Assembly: GCA_900767835.1 (NCBI GenBank)
Contig: CAAGAO010000013.1
Location: 1 to 64,000 of the forward strand
Direction: 5' to 3'
From: Clostridia bacterium
Lineage (GTDB): Bacteria > Bacillota > Clostridia > Christensenellales > UBA1242
DNA length: 64,000 bases
Under the pieces are notes generated by a model that had not been told where the DNA came from, did no database searches, and was given only the letters and a program-made list of their open reading frames with translations. Position 1 is the stretch's first letter. Every line of letters starts with the position of its first letter. Shown one piece after another: positions 7,789 through 14,433 of the stretch. Both the position numbers and the translations under genes were made by a program.

Positions 7789-9034
7789 AAAAACGGCAAA
7801 ATTTATATTTAAATCGCCAATTTTATTGATTTTTTCGCTTATTTGTGTGTTTATGTTGCCTAACAGTATTAATACATTGTCGGAGGCATTTAGGTCTGCA
7901 ATAGCGGTAGCGGTTGGTATTGATTTAAACGAGGAAAACAAAACGGAAATTTATGTTGCTATAAATAGTTCTCCTACAAGTGAAAGTTTGGCGGAAACGA
8001 ATCATATTTTTTGCTCCTCAGGAGAAACAGTTGGAGATGCTTTCACTAATTTAAATTTGACTTTTGGTAGAGATATTAAACTTGGTCATACAAGATTTGT
8101 TATGATAGGAGAGAAAATATCTCAGCAAGATATTGTAATTCTTTTAGATAGATTGGTTAGAACAAGTAAAATGCGGAACACTGTGCAACTTATTTATTGC
8201 CCTAACAGCATAAAGCAAATGTTCGAAATTGGTAGTAAAATGGGCAATACATCTGGACTGAAACTAAGCGAAATTGTATGTCATCAACAAAACAATAGCA
8301 CAACTTCTATAGATTCAAATATAGACTCATTTTATAAAGGATTTTTAAGTCCTAGTGGTGTTTCTAGATTAAATATGGTAAAACTCACAAATGACTACAC
8401 AAAAGGTATAAATGCAAACACTGATGGCTCATCTGGTGGCGAATCGTCTAGTAGTGGGGAGCAAAATGAGTCACATTCTGGTGGGGAACAAAAACAAGAT
8501 TATGTATCAAATCGGGGAGAGATTGCAATTTTTAAAGATGGAGTACTAAAATTTACTCTAAATGAGGAAATGTCAAGCGGACTAAATTGGTTAAATAATA
8601 ATTTTAATTCCAAAGAACTTTTAGTTATGGTTAATAATTCTAGTCAAATAGATAATGCAATTATTAATTTTGACATATTAAATAAGTTTGTTAGGTGTAA
8701 GTCGTTTTTTTATAAAAATATGCCTTTTTTGTCGGTGCAAATTTTAATTTCCTTAACCATTGATGAAATCATATCGGACAATGTAAAAAAAGATTTAAGA
8801 TATAGTATGCTTGATGATTCGGTTAAGTCAGACATAGGAAATACAATTCGCGGACAGGTTGCAAAAGTGGTAAATTTTGCCAAACAAGAAAAAGTTGATA
8901 TTTATGAATTAAATAATATGTTTTACAAAAATAATTATTATGAATACAAAGAATACCTAAAAAATGGTAATACAAAAGACGATATTATAGAAAATACTAA
9001 TATTAGTGTCGATATAGAAATTAAAATAATTTAA
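7775..9034 (+). CDS. gerAC: Spore germinant receptor subunit C (Ger(x)C family), no lipobox
   Basis: 419 residues from the ATG at 7775, with AAAGGAG upstream; it overlaps gerAB by 14 bases. The region after the membrane anchor (AIAVAVGIDLNEENKTEIYV) aligns with the conserved start of GerAC proteins, and the C-terminal half has the Ger(x)C pattern. Unusually, the N-terminus (about residues 11-30, with Cys24 in SLIC) lacks the Leu-Ala/Ser-Gly/Ala-Cys lipobox that normally makes GerAC a lipoprotein; it looks like an uncleaved membrane helix. A Gly/Ser/Glu-rich linker of about 30 residues (near 208-240) separates the two halves. No terminator is obvious after the stop. Confidence 0.85.
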   Translation: MEKLKKTAKFIFKSPILLIFSLICVFMLPNSINTLSEAFRSAIAVAVGIDLNEENKTEIYVAINSSPTSESLAETNHIFCSSGETVGDAFTNLNLTFGRDIKLGHTRFVMIGEKISQQDIVILLDRLVRTSKMRNTVQLIYCPNSIKQMFEIGSKMGNTSGLKLSEIVCHQQNNSTTSIDSNIDSFYKGFLSPSGVSRLNMVKLTNDYTKGINANTDGSSGGESSSSGEQNESHSGGEQKQDYVSNRGEIAIFKDGVLKFTLNEEMSSGLNWLNNNFNSKELLVMVNNSSQIDNAIINFDILNKFVRCKSFFYKNMPFLSVQILISLTIDEIISDNVKKDLRYSMLDDSVKSDIGNTIRGQVAKVVNFAKQEKVDIYELNNMFYKNNYYEYKEYLKNGNTKDDIIENTNISVDIEIKII

Positions 9035-9157
9035 TTAAATATTATTAAAAATTGCTTGATTTTGCTATATTTTTAACATTATTTTAATAATTGCATAATA
9101 TTTGTATAAATAAGCAAATAAATTAAATAAAAAATGTAAAAAATTTTAGAAAAATAC

Positions 9158-9186
9158 TAGACAGATTTGTACATCATATGTATACT
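9158..9186 (+). promoter_or_regulatory. Promoter of zinc-ribbon gene
   Basis: TAGACA (9158-9163), a 17-nt spacer and TATACT (9181-9186) place +1 near 9193, giving a 30-nt leader with the ribosome binding site AGGGGG. A promoter here argues that translation starts at 9223 and not at the in-frame ATG at 9178. Confidence 0.6.
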
Positions 9187-9222
9187 ATGTGTGATTTTTC
9201 AATTAAAACTTTAGGGGGAAAA

Positions 9223-9744
9223 ATGAAAAAAGTAACTTATATACGTTGCCCACGTTGCGAATTAAATTATATTAAAAAAGGCGAAAAATACTGTAGCGTT
9301 TGTAAACAAGAAATGCAAGTTGGTGGCGGTGAAAATTTAGATGATTTAGATATGGAACTTTGCCCAATTTGTAAAGTAAACTATATTCAACCAGATGAAA
9401 TTATGTGTCCATCTTGTTTTGCAGAACGTGCAAGTGACCCTAACTATGATGGCGAAGATGGCGAATGGGAAGAATATATCAATCGTGATGATAGAGAAGA
9501 AGACTATAACGATTCTCAAGATGACGAAATTGGTGATATGTCTAGTGTTAAAGATTTTGATTCTGATGACGATTTAGATGATGATTTAGACCTAGATGAT
9601 GATTTAGATGTTTTATCAGATGAAGATAAAGATGATTCAGACGAAGATGAAGAAGATTTTTCTGACGAATTAGACGAAGATGATGATTATGTTACGGATG
9701 ATGATTCTGATGATGATTCTGCTGACGACGAAGATGACGAATAA
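9223..9744 (+). CDS. Double zinc-ribbon protein with acidic tail
   Basis: 173 residues from the ATG at 9223, set by AGGGGG just upstream. Two tandem zinc ribbons have identical spacing, CX2C-X11-CX2C: Cys9/12/24/27 and Cys47/50/62/65, with similar sequences between them (LNYIKKGEKY and VNYIQPDEIM), so they arose by duplication. Residues about 75-173 are almost entirely Asp, Glu and Ser. Such a tail could mimic nucleic acid or bind basic partners or metal. No enzyme motif is seen. The gene is monocistronic, with its own promoter and a strong terminator. Confidence 0.75.
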   Translation: MKKVTYIRCPRCELNYIKKGEKYCSVCKQEMQVGGGENLDDLDMELCPICKVNYIQPDEIMCPSCFAERASDPNYDGEDGEWEEYINRDDREEDYNDSQDDEIGDMSSVKDFDSDDDLDDDLDLDDDLDVLSDEDKDDSDEDEEDFSDELDEDDDYVTDDDSDDDSADDEDDE

Positions 9745-9753
9745 ATATTGTTG

Positions 9754-9799
9754 AAAAAAGACTTGCTTTTAACCTTGTGGTTATAAACAAGTCTTTTTT
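9754..9799 (+). terminator. Rho-independent terminator
   Basis: A 12-bp stem, AAAAAAGACTTG (9754-9765) with CAAGTCTTTTTT (9788-9799), lies ten bases after the stop of the zinc-ribbon gene. Confidence 0.85.
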
Positions 9800-9994
9800 A
9801 TATATAAAAATGTGGTTATGGTGTTATAGCATAAATTTTTAAAATCATATTTGAATATATTGACTATAGGAATAAACAGAAAGAAGCGAAATGTGCGCTT
9901 TTGAACATTAGAATTAATAAAAAAGTAAAGTGTTATTATTACAATTTAAGAAAATTATTTAATACAACCATATCTCAAACAAAAATGATTTTAC

Positions 9995-10342
9995 CTACAA
10001 AACAACAATTGTCATTCCTGCATTTGCGTTATTTAAATCCTGTCCATCATATCCGCTTTTTAGTAATGTGATTATTTTAAAGCATTTCGGATTTTCTAAA
10101 TTCCAATCTTCGCCAAAAATATAGTCTTTTATTATTCGCTGTTTTTTTAACGACATAAGTCGTTCTCTAACAGCTTTGCAAATGGCTCCACCTTGTCCAC
10201 TACTGCCATAACCATGCACAAATTTTATTGCTTTAATGCCACTAACTTTGCCAAGTTCAATCTCTAGTTCCATATTGCAAATAGCAATATCCACAGGTGG
10301 CATATCTTCTTTTAAATTTACTACTATTAAATCTGTATTCAT
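9995..10342 (-). CDS. Smr-domain protein (MutS2 C-terminal-like)
   Basis: 115 residues. The core has the Smr pattern: a DLxxxNLKE-like start, a helix (IAICNMELEIELGK), a hydrophobic strand, then HGYGSSGQGG followed by a helix (KAVRERL), matching the HGxGxG loop near residue 62. Smr domains bind or nick branched nucleic acids or RNA; stand-alone versions are common in Firmicutes. The usual Leu-Arg after the glycine loop is replaced here, so nuclease activity is uncertain. There is no Shine-Dalgarno sequence: the start codon follows a near-perfect promoter by eight bases. Confidence 0.65.
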   Translation of the reverse strand: MNTDLIVVNLKEDMPPVDIAICNMELEIELGKVSGIKAIKFVHGYGSSGQGGAICKAVRERLMSLKKQRIIKDYIFGEDWNLENPKCFKIITLLKSGYDGQDLNNANAGMTIVVL

Positions 10343-10350
10343 AATTTTAC

Positions 10351-10379
10351 ATTATATGCTTTTTATTTTGTAAAGTCAA
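10351..10379 (-). promoter_or_regulatory. Promoter of Smr gene, leaderless layout
   Basis: On the minus strand TTGACT (10379-10374), a 17-nt spacer and TATAAT (10356-10351) are followed by eight bases and the ATG at 10342. It overlaps the left copy of a direct repeat at 10375-10397. Confidence 0.75.
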
Positions 10380-10397
10380 AAAAACAAGACCAACATT
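10375..10397. repeat. Direct repeat, left copy
   Basis: The stretch GTCAAAAAAACAAGACCAAC and a short T run following it recur with one substitution and one extra A at 11136-11160. The two copies flank the regulator module at 10437-11072. Confidence 0.55.
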
Positions 10398-10436
10398 TTT
10401 TAGTGGTATTTAATGAGTTCGCTTTTAAAAATTTTA

Positions 10437-10777
10437 TTATTTAACCTTATTGTTATCTATTAAAATTTCAACCACATTATAGTTCGCAATATTATTAAAT
10501 AGAATAACCATAGAGTAAGAATGTAATTCTATATTTAAATAAATAAAATTGCCATATATTTTATATACATTTTTTTGCCCACATTGAGATGCTAGACTGT
10601 AATTCCATTCAACAATTTCAAACTCGTTATAATTTATGATAGTACTTAATTCTTTTTGCGTTATATATTTTAGACTTTTGTCAAAATTCCTTTTTTTGTT
10701 TTAGATGTTACAATAAAAATACAGAATAAAGAAATAAATAACATTACTATACAAAGTTTAATTGTTTTCTTTTTCAT
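10437..10777 (-). pseudogene. Frameshifted small secreted or membrane protein
   Basis: The ATG at 10777 is preceded by GGTGAG and opens a frame of 35 codons: a basic start and a hydrophobic segment (residues 7-24) like a signal peptide or membrane anchor, stopping at 10670. A second frame, offset by one base, continues without stop to 10437 and reads as an ordinary protein of about 85 residues (containing NEFEIVEW, GNFIYLNIEL and VVEILIDNN). The switch point is a run of seven A (minus strand, 10697-10691); eight A would join the frames into a 113-residue protein. It may be a real frameshift, polymerase slippage, or a base-call error. It is divergent from the XRE regulator and shares its operators. 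Confidence 0.6.
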
Positions 10778-10786
10778 AATCTCACC

Positions 10787-10809
10787 AAAATCAGTTTAAA
10801 ACTGATTTT
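10787..10809. promoter_or_regulatory. Palindromic operator 1
   Basis: A perfect palindrome with 11-base arms around one central base (10798), core CAGTTTAAAACTG. It lies 10 bases upstream of the start of the frameshifted gene and shares its 13-base core with operator 2. It is most likely a binding site for the adjacent XRE regulator. Confidence 0.7.
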
Positions 10810-10814
10810 TAACT

Positions 10815-10839
10815 ATTTTACAGTTTAAAACTGTAAAAT
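10815..10839. promoter_or_regulatory. Palindromic operator 2
   Basis: A perfect palindrome with 12-base arms around position 10827 and the same core as operator 1. The centres are 29 bp apart, close to three helical turns. It ends eight bases before the regulator start codon and includes a possible -10 box (TAAAAT, 10834-10839), which suggests autorepression. Confidence 0.7.
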
Positions 10840-10847
10840 GCAAGTAT

Positions 10848-11072
10848 ATGAAAGAAGATTTGATAAAATATTTTAATACATTTAAAACAAGCATAAAACT
10901 TGAAAGAGTTAATTTAAAGTTGTCACAAAAAGATATGGCAGAAAAAATCGGTATAACCACACAAAGTTATCAGGCTTACGAAAGTGGACTTACTATGCCT
11001 ACAATGGAAAATTTTTTGAAACTGTGTAAAATATTAAATATAACACCAAATGAGTTGTTAGGCTTTGAATAA
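10848..11072 (+). CDS. XRE-family HTH regulator
   Basis: 74 residues, essentially a single Cro/C1-type helix-turn-helix: the first helix of the motif is LSQKDMAEKIG, the recognition helix ITTQSYQAYESG, followed by the usual TMENFLKLCKILNITPNELLG. There is no effector domain. No Shine-Dalgarno sequence is visible; operator 2 nearly abuts the start codon. Small XRE proteins of this kind typically repress their own promoter and a divergent gene. Here the divergent partner is the frameshifted small protein, so the pair looks like a compact regulatory or toxin-antitoxin-like module; that role is inference. Confidence 0.85.
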   Translation: MKEDLIKYFNTFKTSIKLERVNLKLSQKDMAEKIGITTQSYQAYESGLTMPTMENFLKLCKILNITPNELLGFE

Positions 11073-11135
11073 TATTGTATTTTATTCTTTAACCTTTACA
11101 AAATTTATTTAGTTGTTATGTTACTTATTAATAAT

Positions 11136-11160
11136 GTCAAAAAAAACGAGACCAACATTT
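11136..11160. repeat. Direct repeat, right copy
   Basis: Near-identical to 10375-10397. Here it also forms the left arm of the terminator at 11143-11191, because an inverted copy (TTGGTCTTGTT) follows; no such inverted copy exists at the left site. Confidence 0.55.
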
Positions 11161-11191
11161 AACCGTTCTAGTTATTTTTTGGTCTTGTTTT
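11143..11191. terminator. Bidirectional terminator between XRE gene and tRNA-Glu
   Basis: AACGAGACCAA pairs with TTGGTCTTGTT (one G-U) across a 23-nt loop, with A and T runs outside. It serves the plus-strand regulator and the minus-strand tRNA gene, whose CCA end lies five bases away. Confidence 0.7.
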
Positions 11192-11195
11192 TCAC

Positions 11196-11270
11196 TGGTA
11201 CCCTTAAGCGGAATCGAACCGCTGACTTCGCCGTGAGAGGGCGACGTATTAACCTCTTTACCATAAGGGC
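11196..11270 (-). tRNA. tRNA-Glu (CUC)
   Basis: 75 bases including an encoded CCA. On the minus strand the acceptor GCCCUUA pairs with UAAGGGU (one G-U pair). The anticodon stem UCGCC/GGCGA holds the seven-base loop CUCUCAC, anticodon CUC (codon GAG). The T arm is AGCGG-UUCGAUU-CCGCU and the D arm is GUAAAGAGGUUAAUAC-like. The discriminator base is A. Confidence 0.93.
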
Positions 11271-11454
11271 AAATTTAAAACAATGTTAATATATCACACT
11301 TTAAAACAAAATGCAAGAAAAATATTGTGGTTGTTTGCTTGCAAAAGTGTTAAAGTTTTATTCCAAAACTAAACAAAAAATATTTTTGCTTTTAGGCTTA
11401 TCTAGTTTAAACTTTGTGTTTTTTGTCAATAATTTGCTTAAACGGAGGTGTAAA

Positions 11455-11703
11455 ATGCGTGCAAATGTAAATGCATTAAATGAAATAAAGGAAAGAATTG
11501 CAAATATTAAAGGTGATTCAATAAACCTAAGTGTAAATAGGGGAAGAAAAAAAATAGATAAACTTAAAGGTTTTGTGGAAAATATCTATCCTAGCGTTTT
11601 TACTTTTATGACCGATGAAAAAGCAAGAGAAACATTTTCATACTTTGATGTTTTGTGTGGTTTGGTCAAATTTGAAGAAAATATGGTAAGAGAAAACAAT
11701 TAA
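11455..11703 (+). CDS. veg: Veg protein
   Basis: 82 residues from the ATG at 11455, fixed by GGAGGTG upstream; the frame stays open further 5' but without start signal. The pattern NALNEIKERI ... GRKK near residue 33, ENIYPSVFTF near 47-56 and FSYFDVLCGLVKF is that of the Firmicute Veg family. Veg is a small, highly expressed protein that in B. subtilis stimulates biofilm gene expression and affects spore outgrowth. In Bacilli veg lies near ksgA; here ksgA is 10 kb away. The stop codon overlaps that of tlyA, which is convergent. Confidence 0.85.
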   Translation: MRANVNALNEIKERIANIKGDSINLSVNRGRKKIDKLKGFVENIYPSVFTFMTDEKARETFSYFDVLCGLVKFEENMVRENN

Positions 11704-12425
11704 ACTTTTTCAAAATAGGCTAAAAACTCTTTATTGCCAGCAGTGCCTAAAATCGGAGAGTCACACGAGTCTATAAATTTAAAATTGTTTAAAGTAAAAG
11801 TGGATATAATGTCCGCTTTTATTTTTTCTTGCAAGGCAGAGTCTTTAATTACTCCTTTCGTTTTTTTTGCAATTTCTATTCCACATTCAAATTGTGGTTT
11901 AATTAAAAGTATTAATTTGCTATGTGGTGGCAACACTTCTTTAAATTTTGGAATTAAAAGTTTTAATGAAATAAAAGAGCAATCGCAAACAGCAATGTCA
12001 ATATTATCAACAAGTGGTGGCATTGTTCTAAAATCGGTTTTTTCTAAATTTACAACTCTTTTGTCATTTTTAATTTTTTCGTGTAGTTGATTTGTGCCTA
12101 CATCAACCGCATAAACCTTAAGTGCACCATTTTGAAGGGCAAAATCGGTAAAACCACCAGTTGATGCACCGACATCTAGCACTGTTTTATTTAAAAATGA
12201 CACATTAAACTCTTTGCTTGCTTTTTCAAGTTTAAGCCCTGCACGAGAAACATATTTTAATGTTTCGCCAATTATTGTGATTTTTACATTGTCATCAAAT
12301 TTTTCGCCCGCTTTGGTTATGATTTTATCGTTTATGCAAATTATGCCAGAGTTTATTGCCTCCTTTGCTTTTTCTCTAGTTGGAAATAAGTTTTTTTCAT
12401 AAAGTAAAATATCTAATCTTTTCAT
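11700..12425 (-). CDS. tlyA: TlyA-family rRNA 2'-O-methyltransferase
   Basis: 241 residues. The N-terminal S4 RNA-binding domain (about 1-60) starts MKRLDILLYEKNLFPTREKA. A FtsJ-type methyltransferase domain follows with SAM motif VLDVGASTGGFTDFAL near residue 84. Catalytic-type residues are visible: Lys of SRAGLKLEK, Asp/Cys of VCDCSF and Lys of LIKPQFE. TlyA enzymes 2'-O-methylate cytidines in 16S and sometimes 23S rRNA. There is no Shine-Dalgarno sequence; a TATACT box lies seven bases before the ATG. The stop TAA overlaps the veg stop in the palindrome TTAA, and no terminator separates the two convergent genes. Confidence 0.93.
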   Translation of the reverse strand: MKRLDILLYEKNLFPTREKAKEAINSGIICINDKIITKAGEKFDDNVKITIIGETLKYVSRAGLKLEKASKEFNVSFLNKTVLDVGASTGGFTDFALQNGALKVYAVDVGTNQLHEKIKNDKRVVNLEKTDFRTMPPLVDNIDIAVCDCSFISLKLLIPKFKEVLPPHSKLILLIKPQFECGIEIAKKTKGVIKDSALQEKIKADIISTFTLNNFKFIDSCDSPILGTAGNKEFLAYFEKV

Positions 12426-12432
12426 ATATATG

Positions 12433-12462
12433 AGTATAGCACACGCACCCCGCGAAAGTAAA
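12433..12462 (-). promoter_or_regulatory. Promoter of tlyA, leaderless layout
   Basis: On the minus strand TTTACT (12462-12457), an 18-nt spacer and TATACT (12438-12433) are followed by seven bases and the ATG at 12425. The -35 match is modest (4 of 6). The spacer overlaps the GC-rich stem of the structured element next to it. Confidence 0.5.
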
Positions 12463-12536
12463 ATTTTGTTAAAGCAAAATTTTTAAATTGCGAACGCAAT
12501 TTTGTCTGCTTGTAAGAGCAGACATTCCGCGGGGTG
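12446..12536. repeat. Multibranched hairpin element
   Basis: An outer perfect 9-bp GC-rich stem (12446-12454 with 12528-12536, CACCCCGCG) encloses three hairpins. Hairpin 1 is 12460-12468/12475-12483, 9 bp, 6-nt loop. Hairpin 2 is 12485-12492/12495-12502, 8 bp. Hairpin 3 is GTCTGCT 12504-12510 with 12517-12523, 6-nt loop. The GC-rich stem stands out from the AT-rich surroundings. It could be a structured RNA or a palindromic mobile repeat; it does not fold as a tRNA. Confidence 0.65.
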
Positions 12537-12644
12537 GTTAAAGCACCCAACTTTGCTTATACACAACACAATTAAAAAATTCACATATTTATTTGCATTT
12601 TGCTAGAAAAAATTTTAAAATGTTTATAAAAGGAAAATATAATA

Positions 12645-12920
12645 ATGATTTTAGATGTTAATCCTCGTTTAATTTTTTACATTGTATATGCAGTTATGGC
12701 ATTATTTGTGTTTGCGTTTGCTTTTGTTTTTGGAACAATAATTAGAAATGCAAAAAAACTCAACAAGCAAGATATTCAAAAACAAGATTATAAAATAAAC
12801 AACAATCAACCAAACAAAATAAAGTGCGAATATTGTGGGACTCAAATAGATAAAAATGCAACTAAATGCCCATATTGTACTGCAAATGTTGAAAATAAAG
12901 AAAATAAAGGGAATAAATAA
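12645..12920 (+). CDS. Membrane-anchored zinc-ribbon protein
   Basis: 91 residues. One transmembrane helix (about 9-32) is followed by a polar linker and a C-terminal zinc ribbon with Cys61, Cys64, Cys75 and Cys78 (CX2C-X10-CX2C, CEYCG ... CPYC), then a Lys/Asn/Glu tail. The function is unknown; small zinc-ribbon membrane proteins are common in Firmicutes. A weak ribosome binding site AAAAGG lies about 10 bases upstream. The stop codon shares one base with the gpmI start (TAATG), so the two are translationally coupled. Confidence 0.7.
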   Translation: MILDVNPRLIFYIVYAVMALFVFAFAFVFGTIIRNAKKLNKQDIQKQDYKINNNQPNKIKCEYCGTQIDKNATKCPYCTANVENKENKGNK

Positions 12921-14419
12921 TGGTTACTTTAGTAGTTATGGACGGCTTTGGCATAAGGAAAGAAGAATACGGTAACGCGGTTAAACTTCAAGGCACTCCA
13001 AATTTAAAAAGATTAAAAAGTGAATATCCATACACTCAAATAGAAGCAAGTGGACAGGCTGTTGGCTTGACTGCTGGGCAAATGGGAAATAGCGAAGTTG
13101 GACATTTAAACTTAGGTGCGGGCAGGGTTGTTTTTCAAGATTTATCACGCATTAATAATGCAATTAAAGATAAGTCATTTTTTGAAAATAAAGTTCTAAA
13201 CGAGTCTTGTGATTTTGCAAACAAAAACAATAGCACTCTTCATCTTATGGGGCTTTGTTCTAATGGTGGCGTCCATTCTCACATAGACCACCTAAAAGCA
13301 CTAATAGATTTGTCACAAACAAAAAAATGCAGAGATGTTGTTTTGCATTTATTCTTAGATGGAAGAGATACTTATATAGATAGTGGTCTAGGTTTTGTGC
13401 AAGAAATTGCCGAATATATTAAAGATAAAAATGTTAAAATAGGTTCATTATGTGGTAGAGTGTACGCAATGGATAGAGAGAAGCGTTACGATAGAGTCCA
13501 AAAGGCTTATGAAATGCTTACAAGTCAAGGTGTGGGCAATGTAACATATGAGCAAGCATTTAAAGAGAGTTATGCAAACAAGGTTTATGATGAATTTTTT
13601 TTGCCAACAAAACTAATAGATTTTGAGCCTATTAAAGATAATGATAGTGTAATATTTTTTAATTATAGAACAGATAGAGCAAGAGAAATTACTGAAAGTT
13701 TTACGGTAAAAGAATTTGACAAGTTTCCGCACAATAATTTTAAAAATCTACATTATACTTGTTTTACTGAATATGATGCAACTTTTAAAAATGTCAGCAT
13801 TGCCTTTCCACCTTTTAAAATTGAAAACAATTTAAGTAGGTTGATTAGTGATGCAGGGTTAAAACAACTTCATATTTCTGAAACAACAAAATATGCGCAT
13901 GTAACATTTTTCTTTAATGGGGGTATAGAAACTCCAAATGTGGGCGAAGAAAGAAAACTTATAGATAGTTACAATGTGTTATCTTTTGAAAGTGTCCCAC
14001 AAATGAAGGCATACGAAATTACACAAGGTGTGGTGGACGCAATAAATAGTAAAAAGTATGATTTTATCTTGGTTAATCTTTCTAATGCTGATATGATAGG
14101 ACATACTGGCAATTTAAAATCGGCAATTAAGGCAATAGGTGTAATAGATGAATGTGTGCAAAAAATTGTAGATGCAAGTCTAAAAAATAATGCTGATTGC
14201 TTAATTACAGCCGACCATGGTAATGCGGAAGAAATGCTTTCAAGCGATGGCGAAATTATTACATCTCACACAACAAATCCAGTGCCAGTAATACTTTGTT
14301 CAAACAAATACAAGTCGGTAAAATTAAGTCCTAACGGAAAACTAGCAAACATTGCTCCAACTGTTTTAAAACTATTAGATTTACCAGTTCCAACATATAT
14401 GGAACAACCATTATTTTAA
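12920..14419 (+). CDS. gpmI: 2,3-bisphosphoglycerate-independent phosphoglycerate mutase
   Basis: 499 residues, close to the family norm of about 510. It interconverts 3- and 2-phosphoglycerate in glycolysis using two divalent metals and a phosphoserine intermediate. The metal-site Asp is in VVMDGFG (residue 8), the catalytic Ser in GQMGNSEVGH (Ser58), substrate-binding residues in HLFLDGRDT, and the metal-binding ADHGNAEEM lies near the C-terminus. It overlaps the upstream zinc-ribbon gene by one base and is followed after 14 bases by rsmI, so the three probably form an operon. Confidence 0.97.
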   Translation: MVTLVVMDGFGIRKEEYGNAVKLQGTPNLKRLKSEYPYTQIEASGQAVGLTAGQMGNSEVGHLNLGAGRVVFQDLSRINNAIKDKSFFENKVLNESCDFANKNNSTLHLMGLCSNGGVHSHIDHLKALIDLSQTKKCRDVVLHLFLDGRDTYIDSGLGFVQEIAEYIKDKNVKIGSLCGRVYAMDREKRYDRVQKAYEMLTSQGVGNVTYEQAFKESYANKVYDEFFLPTKLIDFEPIKDNDSVIFFNYRTDRAREITESFTVKEFDKFPHNNFKNLHYTCFTEYDATFKNVSIAFPPFKIENNLSRLISDAGLKQLHISETTKYAHVTFFFNGGIETPNVGEERKLIDSYNVLSFESVPQMKAYEITQGVVDAINSKKYDFILVNLSNADMIGHTGNLKSAIKAIGVIDECVQKIVDASLKNNADCLITADHGNAEEMLSSDGEIITSHTTNPVPVILCSNKYKSVKLSPNGKLANIAPTVLKLLDLPVPTYMEQPLF

Positions 14420-14433
14420 TAAAAGGATAAATT

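Noticed and set aside
9178..9222. Upstream ATG at 9178 as start of the zinc-ribbon protein
   Set aside because: The best promoter (-10 at 9181-9186) lies downstream of it and the ribosome binding site is placed for the ATG at 9223.
12446..12536. Possible tRNA-like gene because of the cloverleaf outline
   Set aside because: No T-loop TTCRA, D-loop GG or CCA is present and the arm lengths do not fit.
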